From: Fremontodendron californicum
Taxonomy: Eukaryota > Streptophyta > Magnoliopsida > Malvales > Malvaceae
NCBI GenBank assembly: GCA_030761205.1
Contig: JAULJL010000032.1
Location: 6,143,134 to 6,207,133, forward strand
Length of the DNA stretch: 64,000 bases
Direction of reading: 5' to 3'
Shown: positions 1-11,626 of the stretch, in pieces
How positions within the stretch are numbered: position 1 is the first letter of the stretch
Layout: each line of letters starts with the position of its first letter
The notes under the pieces: generated by a model
What the model was told of the DNA's origin: nothing
Seen by the model: the letters and a program-made list of their open reading frames with translations, nothing else
The model's database searches: none
Position numbers and translations under genes: made by a program

Positions 1-406
1 GAATATTATGTGGTGCCCTCTCTCTTCTCTTTATCATTTTGTTCTTGGTTGTTTGGATTCTCCTTTTACGGGAAATCTAAAATATTGGTGGTTAACTTTC
101 TGGTCCGCTGCATTGTGGTCCTTATGGTTGGCTAGGAATGAAAGGGTGTTTGAGAATAAAAGAATTACGGTGGAAGATATCATGTTTATTGTTAAACTAC
201 GATCTTTCAGTTGGATCAAAGCTGGGAATAGTGAACTGATAATTGAGGAGTCAATATGGTGGTTTAACCCAACTTGTTGTGCTCCATCTTCATTGAGAAA
301 CCGAGGCAGAATTGTTTCTTTCTGGTCTCCACCTGAAACAGGATTCCTAAAATTCAATGTGGATGGCTTGGCTCGCTGTAAACCAGGGCCAACTGGTTGT
401 GGGGGG
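1..406 (+). pseudogene. LINE 3' ORF, part 1 (zf-RVT tail and start of RNase H), interrupted
   Basis: This is the C-terminal part of a plant L1-type LINE polyprotein; the RT lies off the left edge. The open frame from about position 8 shows the WLARNERVF-type motif (residues 40-48) that normally follows the zinc-binding RT tail in plant LINEs. It then shows the start of an RNase H domain with KFNVDG (residues 115-120), whose Asp is the first catalytic residue. The frame is broken at 406 by the LTR retrotransposon and resumes at 18945. The two halves share a GGGGG duplication, and removing one copy keeps the reading frame. So the LINE had an open RNase H frame when it was hit. Family assignment is by motif recognition only. 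Confidence 0.85.
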
Positions 407-1620
407 TGTCGCAACCTAAAAAAAATAATGACGAGTCTCATCGCAAGACTTTATTATTCGTTAAGCGTGACATTTAAAAAAAAAACGAGGAAAAGTCGAC
501 TTAATTCCTCTAGAAAAATGAAGGTTTTGAAAATGACCTTAAAAAAGACATGGAGTCGCCACCAATCTTTTTTAGCTAGGTGTGATCGGCCACCTATTAA
601 AACCGGTTTTATAAAAATATTTTAAAAATTAATTAAAATATTTTTAAAACCAATTTCAAGTCTGCGTTAAAACCAGAGAAATCAAAGAAACGGGTTCGGG
701 AGTCGGTTACGTGTGGGGAAGGATTAGCACCCCCACAACGCCCGTATAAATCGGTACCTTATTAATCGTGTGTTATCTCAAGTCTCGGTAAAAAGTTGGT
801 TTTAAATTTAGTATTTCAAGTTAATTCCCAATTTAAAGAAAAATAATTCCATTTTTTTTATTGAAAATGATCCGGAATTTATAAATTCAAAATTTTCCTA
901 TATTCCCCAACAAACGTGGCAAAATATAGAAATTTTTATTAGTTTTGGAAAATTTTCCGAATCATTCTCTTTTTTGAAAGAAAGATATTCCTTTATTAAT
1001 GATAATTGATGATATTCCCTCCAGCAAACCCGGTAGAGAACTCATGAATTATTTTAACTCGGGAATATCTTTATATTTTTTTTATTGAAAACCATTATCT
1101 TTTTTTGGAAACATTTAAAAGAAATGAATATGTATATGCATGACATAAATAAAATGACATAGTACAGTCTAAATAATATAATGCAACCTAAATGACATGA
1201 CAAATATGAATGGTATGGCATATAATTTAAATGACATGGAATAAAATAATGCTATCATATAATATGCATGAAAATAAAAATGCAATGCATGAAATGTATT
1301 TTTTTCCTTTTATTAAGGAAATCCGTATATCTAAAAAGATATCCGGCTACCTTAGGAAAATATGTCAAATTAAATATTCTAAAACCAAAATACTTTGTGA
1401 TTGTTTGAAAACAATTTTGAGAAGCTTGAATAAAAACTGGGCTAAAATTTTTTTAAATGGCTCTAATTTCCTAAGTTTAAAAATCCGGACTTGACTACCC
1501 TTAACCCGAGACTTGAAAAACCATTTTTAGAGTTTAAAAAGGCTTAGAAACTACCCTAAGTCAGTAGCTAACCCTCCTAATCAGCCCACTCTAAGTAAAT
1601 TAACCAAAACAGAAAAATGG

Positions 1621-2265
1621 TTTCTCTTTAAATTCAATTCTGACTCCACTGTCCAGTTTTAATCCACGATTTTTTACCCTATTTTTAAAAATTCCAAAAA
1701 TTCTAAAAAAAATACTGGAGACTCAGGACATGTAAAACTATATGAGAAAAAATCGGCTTAATTTTCGAATCAAATATGAATTCCCAGAAAAATCAGAGAT
1801 ACATGAGTTTTTGGAGGAGAAAAAAACTGCTTTGTTTTTCTTTAAATTCAATTCTGACTCCACTGTCCAGTTTTAATCCACGATTTTTTACCCTATTTTT
1901 AAAAATTCCAAAAATTCTGAAAAAATTACTGGAGACTCAGGACATGTAAAACTACACGATAAAAAATCGGTTTAATTTTCTGATCAAAAATGAATTCCCA
2001 GAAAAATCAGAGATGTACGAGTTTTTGGAGGAGAAAAAACTGCTTTGTTTTTCTTTAAATTCAATTCTGACTCCACTGTCCAGTTTTAATCCACGATTTT
2101 TTACCCTATTTCTAAAAATTCCAAAAATTCTGAAAAAATTACTGGAGACTCAGGACATGTAAAACTACACGATAAGAAATCGGCTTAATTTTCTGATCAA
2201 AGATGAATTCCCAGAAAAATCAGAGATGTACGAGTTTTTGGAGGAGAAAAAAACTGCTTTGCCAG
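1621..2265. repeat. Three tandem ~214-bp units inside the LTR
   Basis: Each unit begins near TTTAAATTCAATTCTGAC (starts at 1627, 1841 and 2054). Each contains CTGTCCAGTTTTAATCC, an ACTGGAGACTCAGGACATG block and a closing TTTTTGGAGGAGAAAAAA. Units differ by a few substitutions, so they were multiplied before the present insertion. The same triplet is present in the second LTR at about 15342-15986. Confidence 0.9.
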
Positions 2266-5000
2266 CACATTTTTTTGTCTTTGATAAAATCATTTAAAAA
2301 TCAAAGTAAAAATATTTGAAACTCATAAAATGACTTGAAAGCAGTAGCTAGGACTTTTTGAAAGTTAGATAAAAAATGACTAAGTAAAAAAAATCACAAA
2401 GGTAGAATAATCAACTTGACAAACTTAATTTTCCACAAGTGTGCTCAAGAGAGCATGACTTTGAACCATCAATTGGCTCAAGTCATTATTCAAGTGGTAT
2501 GAACATGAAATGCATGAAATAATGCAGCAAACATAATGCATGAAATGCATGGATTTAAAACTAAATATAAGGAAAATGCATGACATAAATAATATGGCCT
2601 AGACCTAACATGAACTTGCATGGCAATAAATGCAACCTAGACCTAAGATATGCATGGCATTTTCACAAACACAAGGCATGCTTAATTCAAAAATCCAACC
2701 AAATATCATGCAAATGCAAAAACCTAACAACTAGCATGACAAAAATACAACACACAATGCAAAACACATGGAGTAGCCAAATGGCCTCAAGCTCCAACAA
2801 GCATGGCATTTTCACAAACACTTGGTATGCTAGCATGAAAAACTAAGTCATAACACAAAAATCACACAAGCATTTTCACAAACACCTAATATACCAAATC
2901 TAAAACATGCTCACTAAGATATAAAACAAGAATCATGCAAAGAATCACACAAGCATTTTCACAAACACTTAATATGCTAACTCTAAAACATGCTCAAATT
3001 TAAACAACATGAAAACAGAAAATTAAAAATGCAAAAACATGATATCTAAGACATAAATGGCAACAAACAAAGCAACCAAATTAAATATAACTTAAGAACA
3101 TGAAATAACATAACACTTAAAACATCAAAAACAAAGAAAATATCATAAACAATATGGTAAAATGAATTGAAACAACAACTTAAAATAAATAATGTAGGCC
3201 ATTTGGCCATGGTGAGTTTATTGTAAAAAAAAATGTAAAAAAAAATACTTAAGAAAGGAAATGAAGGAAGAACAAGAAACATTATTTTAAAATGAAAACT
3301 CACCAAGTAGAGATTAAAATAGCAAAAAACAAGAATAGAAAATGAAAGTGCAAGAGTTGGTGCTCAAGAGCAACCTCAAGAAGCTAATATTTCAAGCTTT
3401 TCTCTTCAAACTTTCCTTTTTTTCTAAACTTTTCTTTTTTTGCTCTCAACCAAGAAGATAAAAACTAAGAAAAACTAAGAGAAATCAGCCAAAATGGAAA
3501 AGAAGAAACCAAAATCTGCCTCTCCCCTCCTTAGGGCTAGCCTTAATGCATGGTTATATAGCCTCCAAGATGTTGTCATTTTTGTGTAACCTAATTTCCA
3601 TCAAATGGCCAATAATTCAAGATGAAAAGTCATGAAATTACCACCTTTAGATTAGCATCTCAGCCCTCTCAAATTACAGCTATGCAAAAATAATGTTGAC
3701 ATCTTTCTTAACCTATGTGGTTTAATCACCATGGCTTGATCAAAGAGAATGGTTAACTAACTCTTGATTTTTAACCACTTGATTAAAAAAAAAAAAATTA
3801 GAAGCTTCCTCCTTTCTTTGGGCTTGGGTATGCCAGCACATCTCTTTTCCAGCCCAACTCTGATTTTTTGAAGGGCCAAAAAAAGCCCTTTTCGGTTGCT
3901 TGGGTGAAATGACCATTTTGCCCCCCGGATGCAAGTAAATATCAAACGGACTCCAAATTCAATTTTTCTTTTTTTAATACTTCCAAAATAATAAAATATT
4001 GAGTTCTGGAAGTTTTCAAAATTATCCGAGTCCGTTTGCTATTTATTTGGATTTTTTCTTCCCAAAAATGCCCTTTTATGCCCCTACATTTTACCATTTT
4101 TTAAACGAGCTCCAAATCAAGATTTTTCTTCACCAATCTCTTCAAAATAATTAAAAAGTGTGATCTGGAAGTTTTCATAATTTTTGGAGCTCATTTGGTA
4201 TTTTTTCGGGATTTATCGGCTTGAATTACTGCATAGGAGGCCCGGGATTTGGCCATTTTGCAAACGAACTCGGAATCAAGATTTTCTTTCGCCAATATCT
4301 TCCAAATAATTTAAAAATGAGATTTGCCAAATTTCATAATTTTTGGAGTCCATTTGCTATTTTTCCGGGATTTTCCTTTTTGAATTAGTGCATAAGAAGC
4401 CCGGGATTTGGCCATTTTGCAAACGAACTCGGAATCAAGATTTTCTTTCACCAATCTCCTTCAAATGATTTAAGAATGAGATTGACAAATTTTCCATAAT
4501 TTTCGGAGTCCATTTGCTATTTTTCCCAAATTTTTCCAATTTTGCCCTTTTACCTCCGAAACCCGGTTTTGCTCAAAACAAATCCGATTTTCAGATTTTC
4601 TTCAATCTGAGCCTTGGGCCATCCTTTTTAACCATTCTTCATCCATTGGGGGCTTTGGTCTTAACAAGTCGGGCCATTTCTGTGATTCTTCCCGATTTCA
4701 CCGAAATCCACTAAAACCCCTAATTCTCGGTTTTCTCCCGGATTGACTTTTCTTTCGGTTTTTCTTGCAAGTGACTTCTCCATTACCCGTAGTCAGTGCT
4801 TATCTTTCATTTGGAACCTTCAATTCCGACCAGTTTGATCGTTTAAGCACTTTTCCCCAAATTTCTCGGATTAGGGTTTCTTTTCTACTGAATCTCCAAA
4901 TCCCAACTTCCGAACTCCATATCTTTCAATGTAGACCTCGGATTATCAAAATTCTTTTGCCATTTTTCAATTGAACTTAAAATCTTGATTTTGAAAGTGG

Positions 5001-5089
5001 GTTGACTTTTTCAGTAGTTGACTTTCTGGGGTTGACTTTTTCGGGGTTGACTTTTTTTAGGGTTGACTTTTTTTCAAGTTTGACTTTTT
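5001..5089 (-). promoter_or_regulatory. Cluster of TTGACT (W-box-like) motifs near the LTR U3 edge
   Basis: Six TTGACT repeats occur in about 90 bp, with one more at about 4742. The cluster is repeated at 18721-18809 in the other LTR. In element sense this is 130-220 bp inside the start of U3, a place where enhancers sit. TTGAC is the core of W-boxes bound by WRKY factors. Whether these copies are bound is unknown; simple repeat expansion is the alternative. Confidence 0.45.
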
Positions 5090-5219
5090 GTGCTCGCCCT
5101 CTTAAACTAAGTCTCGGAGTACCACCTGCAGGATGAAAACAGTCTTTTTACACTTGGGAACATCAATATGGGAAGAAAACATACCTGTTTAGTGGTCCGG
5201 ACAAAATTAGGTGTCTACA

Positions 5220-5234
5220 GCTGCCCCTCTTTGG
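5220..5234 (-). other. Polypurine tract of the LTR retrotransposon
   Basis: Read on the minus strand, the bases next to the LTR are CCAAAGAGGGGCAGC followed directly by TGTAGACACC. A purine-rich stretch touching the 3' LTR is the plus-strand primer of LTR retrotransposons. It fixes the element's orientation as minus. Confidence 0.85.
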
Positions 5235-5551
5235 CTATTGCTGAGAATCAGGAATCAGGCAAAGATAAACCGACACTAATTTTGTACGGTCAGTGACATC
5301 ACATGTGAAGGAAAGGAAAAGGGGTTTCTTTTTCTTTTTCTTTTTCATTTTCATTTTTTTCATTTTCTATTTTTCTTTTTTTCATTTTTTTCTTCTTTTT
5401 TCTTTTTTCCTTTTTTTTTTCTATTTTCTCTTTTTCATTTTTTTTATTTTTTTAAAACAATAAATTGAAGATTTTGTCCTTAAATTGAATTCCCTGCCTA
5501 AACAAGGCTCGATTCGTCCTAAGGGAATAAATTCGATATTCAAAAGAAAAA
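5235..5551. other. Pyrimidine-rich spacer inside the retrotransposon
   Basis: The stretch 5325-5445 is almost pure C/T on the plus strand (TTTTTC repeats), followed by about 100 bp of unique sequence. No gene is visible. It separates the polypurine tract from the tandem array. Confidence 0.7.
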
Positions 5552-6514
5552 TTTATGCTCGAAGGGCTTTAAAATTGGTGCCCGAAGGTCTTAAAATGGT
5601 GCTCGGAGGTCTTACCCCTGAAAAAAGTTATGCCCGGAGATCTTAAAGATGTTGCCCGGAGGTCTTACCTGTGATATGAAAAATTAAGCCCGGAGGTCTT
5701 ACCCCTGAAAAAAGTTATGCCCGGAGGTCTTAAAGATGTTGCCCAGAGGTCTTACCTGTGATTTGAAAAACATTATGCCCGGAGGTCTTAAAAATTGGTG
5801 CCCGGAGGTCTTACCCCTAAAAAAAAATAATGCCCGGAGGTCTTAAAGATGTTGCCCGGAGGTTTTACCTGTGATTTGAAAAATTATGCCCGGAGGTCTT
5901 AAAAATGGTGCCCATAGGCCTTACCTCCGAAAAAAAGAGTTATGCCCGGAGGTCTTAAAATGGTGCCCGGAGGTCTTAAAAATTGGTGCCCGGAGGTCTT
6001 AAAATGGTGCCCGGAGGTCTTAAAATGGTGCCCGGAGGTCTTAAAAATTGGTGCCCGGAGGTCTTAAAAATTGGTGCCCGGAGGTCTTACCCCTGAAAAA
6101 AGTTATGCCCGGAGGTCTTAAAGATGTTGCCCGGAGGTCTTACCTGTGATTTGAAAAATTATGCCCGGAGGTCTTAAAAATTGGTGCCCGGAGGTCTTAC
6201 CCCTGAAAAACGTTATGCCCGGAGGTCTTAAAGATGTTGCCCAGAGGTCTTACCTGTGATTTAAAAAAAATTATGCCCGGAGGTCTTAAAAATTGGTGCC
6301 CGGAGGTCTTACCCCTAAAAAAATAATGCCCGGAGGTCTTAAAGATGTTGCCCGGAGGTCTTACCTGTGATTTGAAAAAAAAATGCGCTGTATGCGACTT
6401 TAAAAATGATGCCCGGAGGTCTTAAGAATGGTGCCAGGAGGCATTACCCGTGATTTGGAAAAAATACGCTGTATGCGACTTTAAAAATGATGCCCGGAGG
6501 TCTTAAGAATGGTG
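5552..6514. repeat. Tandem array of CCCGGAGGTCTTA units in the retrotransposon 3' region
   Basis: About 40 short units share the core GCCCGGAGGTCTTA and alternate among a few variants: AAAATGGTG, AAAAATTGGTG, CCCCTGAAAAAAGTTAT, AAGATGTT and CCTGTGATTTGAAAAATTAT. Higher-order blocks of several units recur, for example near 5690-5830 and 6090-6250. In element sense the array lies in the 3' untranslated part just before the polypurine tract. Tandem arrays at this position are known in Tat/Ogre-type elements and can seed satellite DNA. Confidence 0.92.
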
Positions 6515-9391
6515 GTGAAGAATTGTTGAAAATTAACCTAAAGATTTTGAGAAGATGCGAATGCTTTTTGATGCAAATGCATTTGTTGAATAAGATACGA
6601 AATGACTTAAACTGGTGCAAATATCTTTAATGCAAATGTAAATGACTTGGATTGATGCTCATGTTTCATGATGCAGATGCCCCTACTAATTGTGTTCATG
6701 TAACTGGTTTATGAATGGTGTAACTACCATTACCACACATTAATGAAAATGCAATGATTCTAGAAATGATGTAATTGTTTGAGATGACACAAATACGAAT
6801 TCCATGAAGAATGTAAATGTAAAGGTAAAATACAGATGCTTATGGAATAATGCCAATGCAAATACCCATGAATGATGCAAATGCTTGCCGACACTGTGTA
6901 GATGCAAAAGCTCGATAAAGAGATGAGTGCTCATGAGTGATGCAAGTGCCCCCAGCTGTTTTTCTAGACTTTGGCTTAGCCTTTCAAATTCATTTTTCCT
7001 CTTCAAATCAGAGTATATCTTCAATTCATTTTGGCTATTCTCTTTGCCCCAATAGTTTTTCAAACTTTCATCAACAGAGATCTGAACCGGGTTCTATTTC
7101 TTCTTCTCATATCTGGAAGTCAGGACCTATCCTGGCAGTTCTATACCTTTGGGTTAGAAAAACCCTTGTCTCATGTCATCATCAAAAATGGGTATTTCAA
7201 AAATATTTTTATTTGTTTTCGCATTTTGAAAACTTCTGAACAAAAAATATTAACCCCACAATATGTGATGTACAAATCTTTTGAAGACTGATGATCGTTG
7301 TTAGAAATTTCTCTAAGTATCAATCTGGTTTTTTTCAACTGGGATTGGCAAGGCTTGGTATAACAAGATTCTGGCTTTTCCAGGAAAACTTCATGACAAA
7401 AATGTATATCCCTTCTAGGCTCACAAATGGAACAGGTTTTATAAATCATGAATTCATTGAGAACCAAGCAAATTCAACATTCTTTTAGTTTCCATATCAA
7501 GGCTTTTTGACAAGCGTCAAGATTGGCTGGGATGTTTAAATCGGAAAGTTTGATCTTGGAGGAAAAAAGTTTCAGTTTTTTTAAGACAATCCTCCGAATG
7601 AGAGCTGACAATTTGGGGGGTTCAGGAATTCCTAGATGTTCCTCGATGACCACCTTTTTTTAAGATGACCTTCTTTTTTTTTTTGTTTGGGTATCGGCAC
7701 AGATGGCATCGAAAATTTCCAAATTTACTCTAGACCGCCCGTTTTTGGGTTTTCGCCCTAGAGTCCCATTCTTTCCATTTTTTTTCATTTTTACCATACA
7801 CTTGAGAATTCTAAATTCTTCCTTAGTGAAATGATAATTCGATGAAATGGGATAAAATCTGAGAAAAAACCTTTCAAATTAAATATTCATGCTTGATCAA
7901 AATGGACTTTTAAAGCACGTAACGTAGGCCATGGCTTAGGGTTCAGAAAGAAAGGATTAATAGGCCCAAAATATGTGTTTGAGGGTAATCAGATCAAGGA
8001 TCTATTTTTTTTAGGAGGATTCTCTTTGAAGCATTTGTTCCTTCTTGGACATTTCTTTCCTTTTGACTTTGCTTTTTTTTTCTTCTTTGCTTTTGGCTTT
8101 CAATTTGCCATATCTTTCACACATTTTTCCTTTTTTTTCTTTTTTCATTTTGCCCCCCTTCTTTTTCAACGGAGTGAGCCCGTCTTTATTCGGGGCTCCA
8201 TTTGCTTTGCATCTGTCCTTGAGCTATCACTCATTTCTCAATGATCTTTGAAAAGATCTTTCCTCGCATTTGCCCCCCAGTGTAGAGGGTAATCCTTGAT
8301 CAGGGTTCAAAGAAGAAAGAATTCTTTTGGCTCAAAAGGGGTGACTACGGATAATTTCTTTTTGTGTGAAAGGGATATGAAAGATGGCCATTTCTCATGT
8401 CAAGCACGAATATTCACTTTGAAAAGCAATCGCCAGGGGAAATAGATATTCAGAATTTCATTTTGCACTTTGGAATCATCCGAATTCTCATATGCATGAT
8501 ATCACGATTTTTCTTTTTTTTTTTTTTTTTTTGTTTTTTTTCGTCGCATCCCCCCAATGATTCATGCATTAGCCCATCCTTCTTTACCATGTGTCCATCA
8601 TTTCCATATATGATGCCCCAATTTGATTAACCATGAGAATCTGTATCAACGAGGAACATAGCAAGTCTAGGTCTATTTTGAAAATGCTGAGTTTCCAATC
8701 TGAGTTTTTTTGAAGAGATAAGGAAAATATGACCCAAAAACGGGTTTTCTCTGGGACAAGGGATAATCTAGTTTAATCATTGTGCCCCAGGATGTCAATC
8801 ATGAAGTGATGTTTGGGCAATTAGTGTTTTGTGGTTATTGGGAAAGGTCATGAATGGTTTTAGCACAATCTTGACACACACCAAATTATCAAAATCTAGA
8901 CTCTTGAAAGAATGTCTCATTTGTTTGATTTTCAAGGAATTCGAAAAATTTCAAAAAGTTCGTTCCTTTGTTCATAGCCTAGACTAGGATTTACATCCTT
9001 GCTTATTTTGCAATGACAATGCTTCTCTTTTTTCATTCATTTTTCCTTGAAGCATTAGGTCTTTCAAGTGTTATTGATTCAAGGTTTAGGTATAAAGAAG
9101 CCCAAAAAAGAGGGGGATGGTGTTGGGTCAGTTCTAACACTGATCATCAATCTTCTTGAGACTATCCATTATTAAAACTTCCTCAATGCTTGTTTTTGCA
9201 AATTCTCGTTATTGTTAAAACACAACAAACACAAAGCATTTAAAATTCATTTAATTCATGTAGATGTTAACATGAGACAAGTGCTTTCATCATCATAGTG
9301 TATAAAACTACATGCGTCAAAAATGCTCCTATTGACATCCTTCAAAGGTAGTAATTCTCCCCCTAAAACCCTGAAAGAAACTGATTTAGGG
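6515..9391. other. Non-coding internal region where pol would be expected
   Basis: In an autonomous Tat/Ogre element the minus strand downstream of gag would encode protease, RT, RNase H and integrase. I found no long minus-strand frame and no pol motif here. The first part (6515-6960) contains repeated GATGCAAATGC-type words. The rest (7500-9150) has poly-pyrimidine runs and short chance frames only. The loss of pol is therefore a deletion or replacement, not a few stop codons. Confidence 0.75.
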
Positions 9392-10807
9392 CTAAGCGGC
9401 CTTCCATTGATCGATAAGCTCCGGTGTCAAAATACCATCACGGATAAGACTTTCAATCCTTTCCTTCAGTTGTCTGCATTTTTCAGTTGAATGCCCAACT
9501 ACCCCTAGGTGATAATCACACTTGCTGTCAGGGTCATAACTCATTGCTGATGGATTCAGAGCTATTTTCAAAGGTACCGGGGTAAGGTACTGATTCTTTA
9601 TTAGTAATGGCAGTAAGTCAGGGATGGGGATTGGAATTCTTTCTTGATTTTCCCGCGATCGTTTTCTGGAAGTAGGCCTTGTTGCAAGGGCTGGTATAGG
9701 ATTAGATGTTTGGGTAGGTAGGTAAGGATAAAGGCTTGGAGATACCTCAGTAGGGTAACATGATTGGTATGAGGGAAATTGGGAATATGGGATGAAATCT
9801 CCCATAGTTTGGACATCTTCCTCTTTCTTTCTTGGTGCCTTATTTCTCTCGGTATTGGATGTTCCTTCTCTTTCAAGTTTCCCACTCTTGATAGCATTCT
9901 CAATCATCTCCCCTGAAATTACCATGTCCACAAAATTCTTCGAAGCATTGCCGACGAGTCTGTCATAGTACGGGGCCTGCAGTGTATTCACAAAAAGGAT
10001 AGTGATTTCCTTTTGTGTCAAGGGCGGTTGTACTTGGGCAGCCAGGCTCATCCACCGTTGTGCATATTCTTTGAAGCTCTCAGTAGCTTTTTTCTCCATA
10101 TTTTGCAAAGTGAGACGATCAAGTGTCCTGTCGGTCATATGCTTGTACTGGTTTAGAAAAGCCCTAGCCAAATCATTCCAAGAGCGAATCTGATCCTTGC
10201 TCAACTGACTATACCACCTAATTGCGGACCCGCTGAGGCTATCCTGAAAGCAGTGAATTAAAAGCTTATCATTATCTATCTGACTTGTCATCTTTCGGCA
10301 GAACATAGTGATGTGGGCTGATGGATCGGTCGTCCCGTCATATTTCACAAAGTCAGGGATCTTGAACTTAGGAGGAATGACTAAATCGAGGACCAAGCAT
10401 CGTTCTTTCGCCTTCACACTCCCGAATACATCTGTTCTTTCTATTGCCCGAAGCCTTTCATCTAACAACTGATATTTCTCTTGGGAATCTGCCAACTCAA
10501 CCTCATTTACTGCAACCCTTTTCAACTTTGCCTGTTTAGCTGGATCATCTGAGTTTAGGACATTGACGGGGTTAATAGTGTTCTGGGCATCACTTATTGC
10601 AACCTCATCTTGGCCCTTTTGTACCTCTAACCCTTCTCCGGCGACAAAGTTTTCGGTGTATCCTTTTCCCTTGATTACAGCAGACATTAGCTCCATCAGT
10701 TTAGTCATCTGATTCTTAGATTCTGCTTGAGATTTTGCTAGTTGTTCTCGCAATTCTCTCTGTTCCCTTTCCATTTTTTCCATTCGGGCAACTTGTTCAT
10801 CCTCCAT
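9392..10807 (-). CDS. gag: Retrotransposon Gag protein with capsid core and zinc knuckle (471 aa)
   Basis: This protein would form the virus-like particle core that packages retrotransposon RNA. An N-terminal charged coiled coil (residues 1-45, rich in Glu, Arg, Gln) is followed by a Retrotrans_gag core at about 145-290. That core has the features FVKYDGTTDPSAH, the IRWYSQL tryptophan motif (about 196-202) and the FKEYAQRW motif (about 246-252). A Pro/Ser/Tyr-rich linker follows. Near the C-terminus sits a knuckle C-x2-H-x5-H-x4-C (Cys430, His433, His439, Cys444), in which His replaces the usual second Cys, as in Ogre-type Gag. The start ATG at 10807 opens the coiled coil directly. The frame is uninterrupted, so a protein could be made, but no pol follows. 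Confidence 0.88.
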   Translation of the reverse strand: MEDEQVARMEKMEREQRELREQLAKSQAESKNQMTKLMELMSAVIKGKGYTENFVAGEGLEVQKGQDEVAISDAQNTINPVNVLNSDDPAKQAKLKRVAVNEVELADSQEKYQLLDERLRAIERTDVFGSVKAKERCLVLDLVIPPKFKIPDFVKYDGTTDPSAHITMFCRKMTSQIDNDKLLIHCFQDSLSGSAIRWYSQLSKDQIRSWNDLARAFLNQYKHMTDRTLDRLTLQNMEKKATESFKEYAQRWMSLAAQVQPPLTQKEITILFVNTLQAPYYDRLVGNASKNFVDMVISGEMIENAIKSGKLEREGTSNTERNKAPRKKEEDVQTMGDFIPYSQFPSYQSCYPTEVSPSLYPYLPTQTSNPIPALATRPTSRKRSRENQERIPIPIPDLLPLLIKNQYLTPVPLKIALNPSAMSYDPDSKCDYHLGVVGHSTEKCRQLKERIESLIRDGILTPELIDQWKAA

Positions 10808-11626
10808 AGCACCAGCCTGTATTAAAAGTGTACTCAGTACTTCTTCTGATTTGAAATGGAAATTCTTTCAAAGACTCCTAAAGCCAAGCCAACTTCTATT
10901 TTATTTCCCCCAAATGTATGTCATGATGAATGAGCCATGAATGCAATTTGATGCATGTGAAGCCTAAACAATATGATGTATGGATATGTACAATGGAAAC
11001 ATGCTGACAATATATGTGATAAATGCAATCACAATGCCAACATGTTGCAAACAAAGAATAAACAGATCAACACATGAATATATGCAATGACTGCTCATGT
11101 ATTTTAGCATGTTTCCCAATGAATGATCACATACACTATGAATGCAACACGGTGTCAATTATGTAAACAATGAATGGTTGATACAGAGTATATATAAAGA
11201 AAATCATGCTAACCATGTGTGTCATGAATGTGACCTAATGCTAATCATGATGTATGTAATAAGCAAATTAATGCATGGATATATACAGAAAAATCATGCT
11301 GATTATGAATGCATGAATGCAACCTGACAAATAATTGATGGGATGCAAAATGCAAAGGGGAAGATATCACGGAGGAAATAAGAATCGGAGGAACTTAATC
11401 ATCAACATCTTATAAATTTGAAGCATACTCAATTCATTCCCATATCAATGTTCACAATGGTATAAACCATGTTTTAAAATTTGAGCAGTAGTTAAAACTG
11501 TCTTTACAAGCACTTTATTCTTCCTAGCATCCTAAGGCTATAAGAACCGGCTACTGAAAAAGTGAAATCCTATTACATCATATAAGACCGAAGTCTTTCC
11601 ACCTCAATGCTGTAAATCTCCCAATC
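10808..11626. other. Spacer between the two gag-like ORFs
   Basis: No coding frame is supported. The part 10930-11335 is full of loosely repeated words such as AATGCATG, ATATACAGA and TATGAATGCAAC, which recur in the leader of the upstream ORF at about 12600-12925. This suggests that the spacer-plus-gag unit was once duplicated. Confidence 0.55.

Larger units (their letters stand above)
407..5219 (-). repeat. Long terminal repeat (3' LTR in element sense), 4813 bp
   Basis: This copy matches 14128-18939 with an offset of 13721, dropping to 13720 after one extra A in the run near 3785-3797 (13 A versus 12 A). I saw no other difference in the parts compared by eye. It holds no gene. Contents are three tandem ~214-bp units (1621-2265), stretches rich in the words GCATGA and TTTTCACAAAC (2480-3010), repeated GGAGTCCATTTGCTATTTTTC segments (about 3990-4530), and a TTGACTTTTT cluster (5001-5089). 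Several short frames occur identically in both LTRs and look like chance. Confidence 0.95.

Noticed and set aside
1231..1494. Small ORFs inside the LTRs (such as 1231-1494, 2610-2846 and 3046-3306 and their duplicates)
   Set aside because: They are AT-rich chance frames without domains. They are identical in both LTRs only because the LTRs are identical.
5552..6514. Regular short direct repeats resembling a CRISPR array
   Set aside because: The spacers are themselves repeated variants, the units are head-to-tail without unique spacers, no cas genes exist, and the setting is a plant retrotransposon 3' region.
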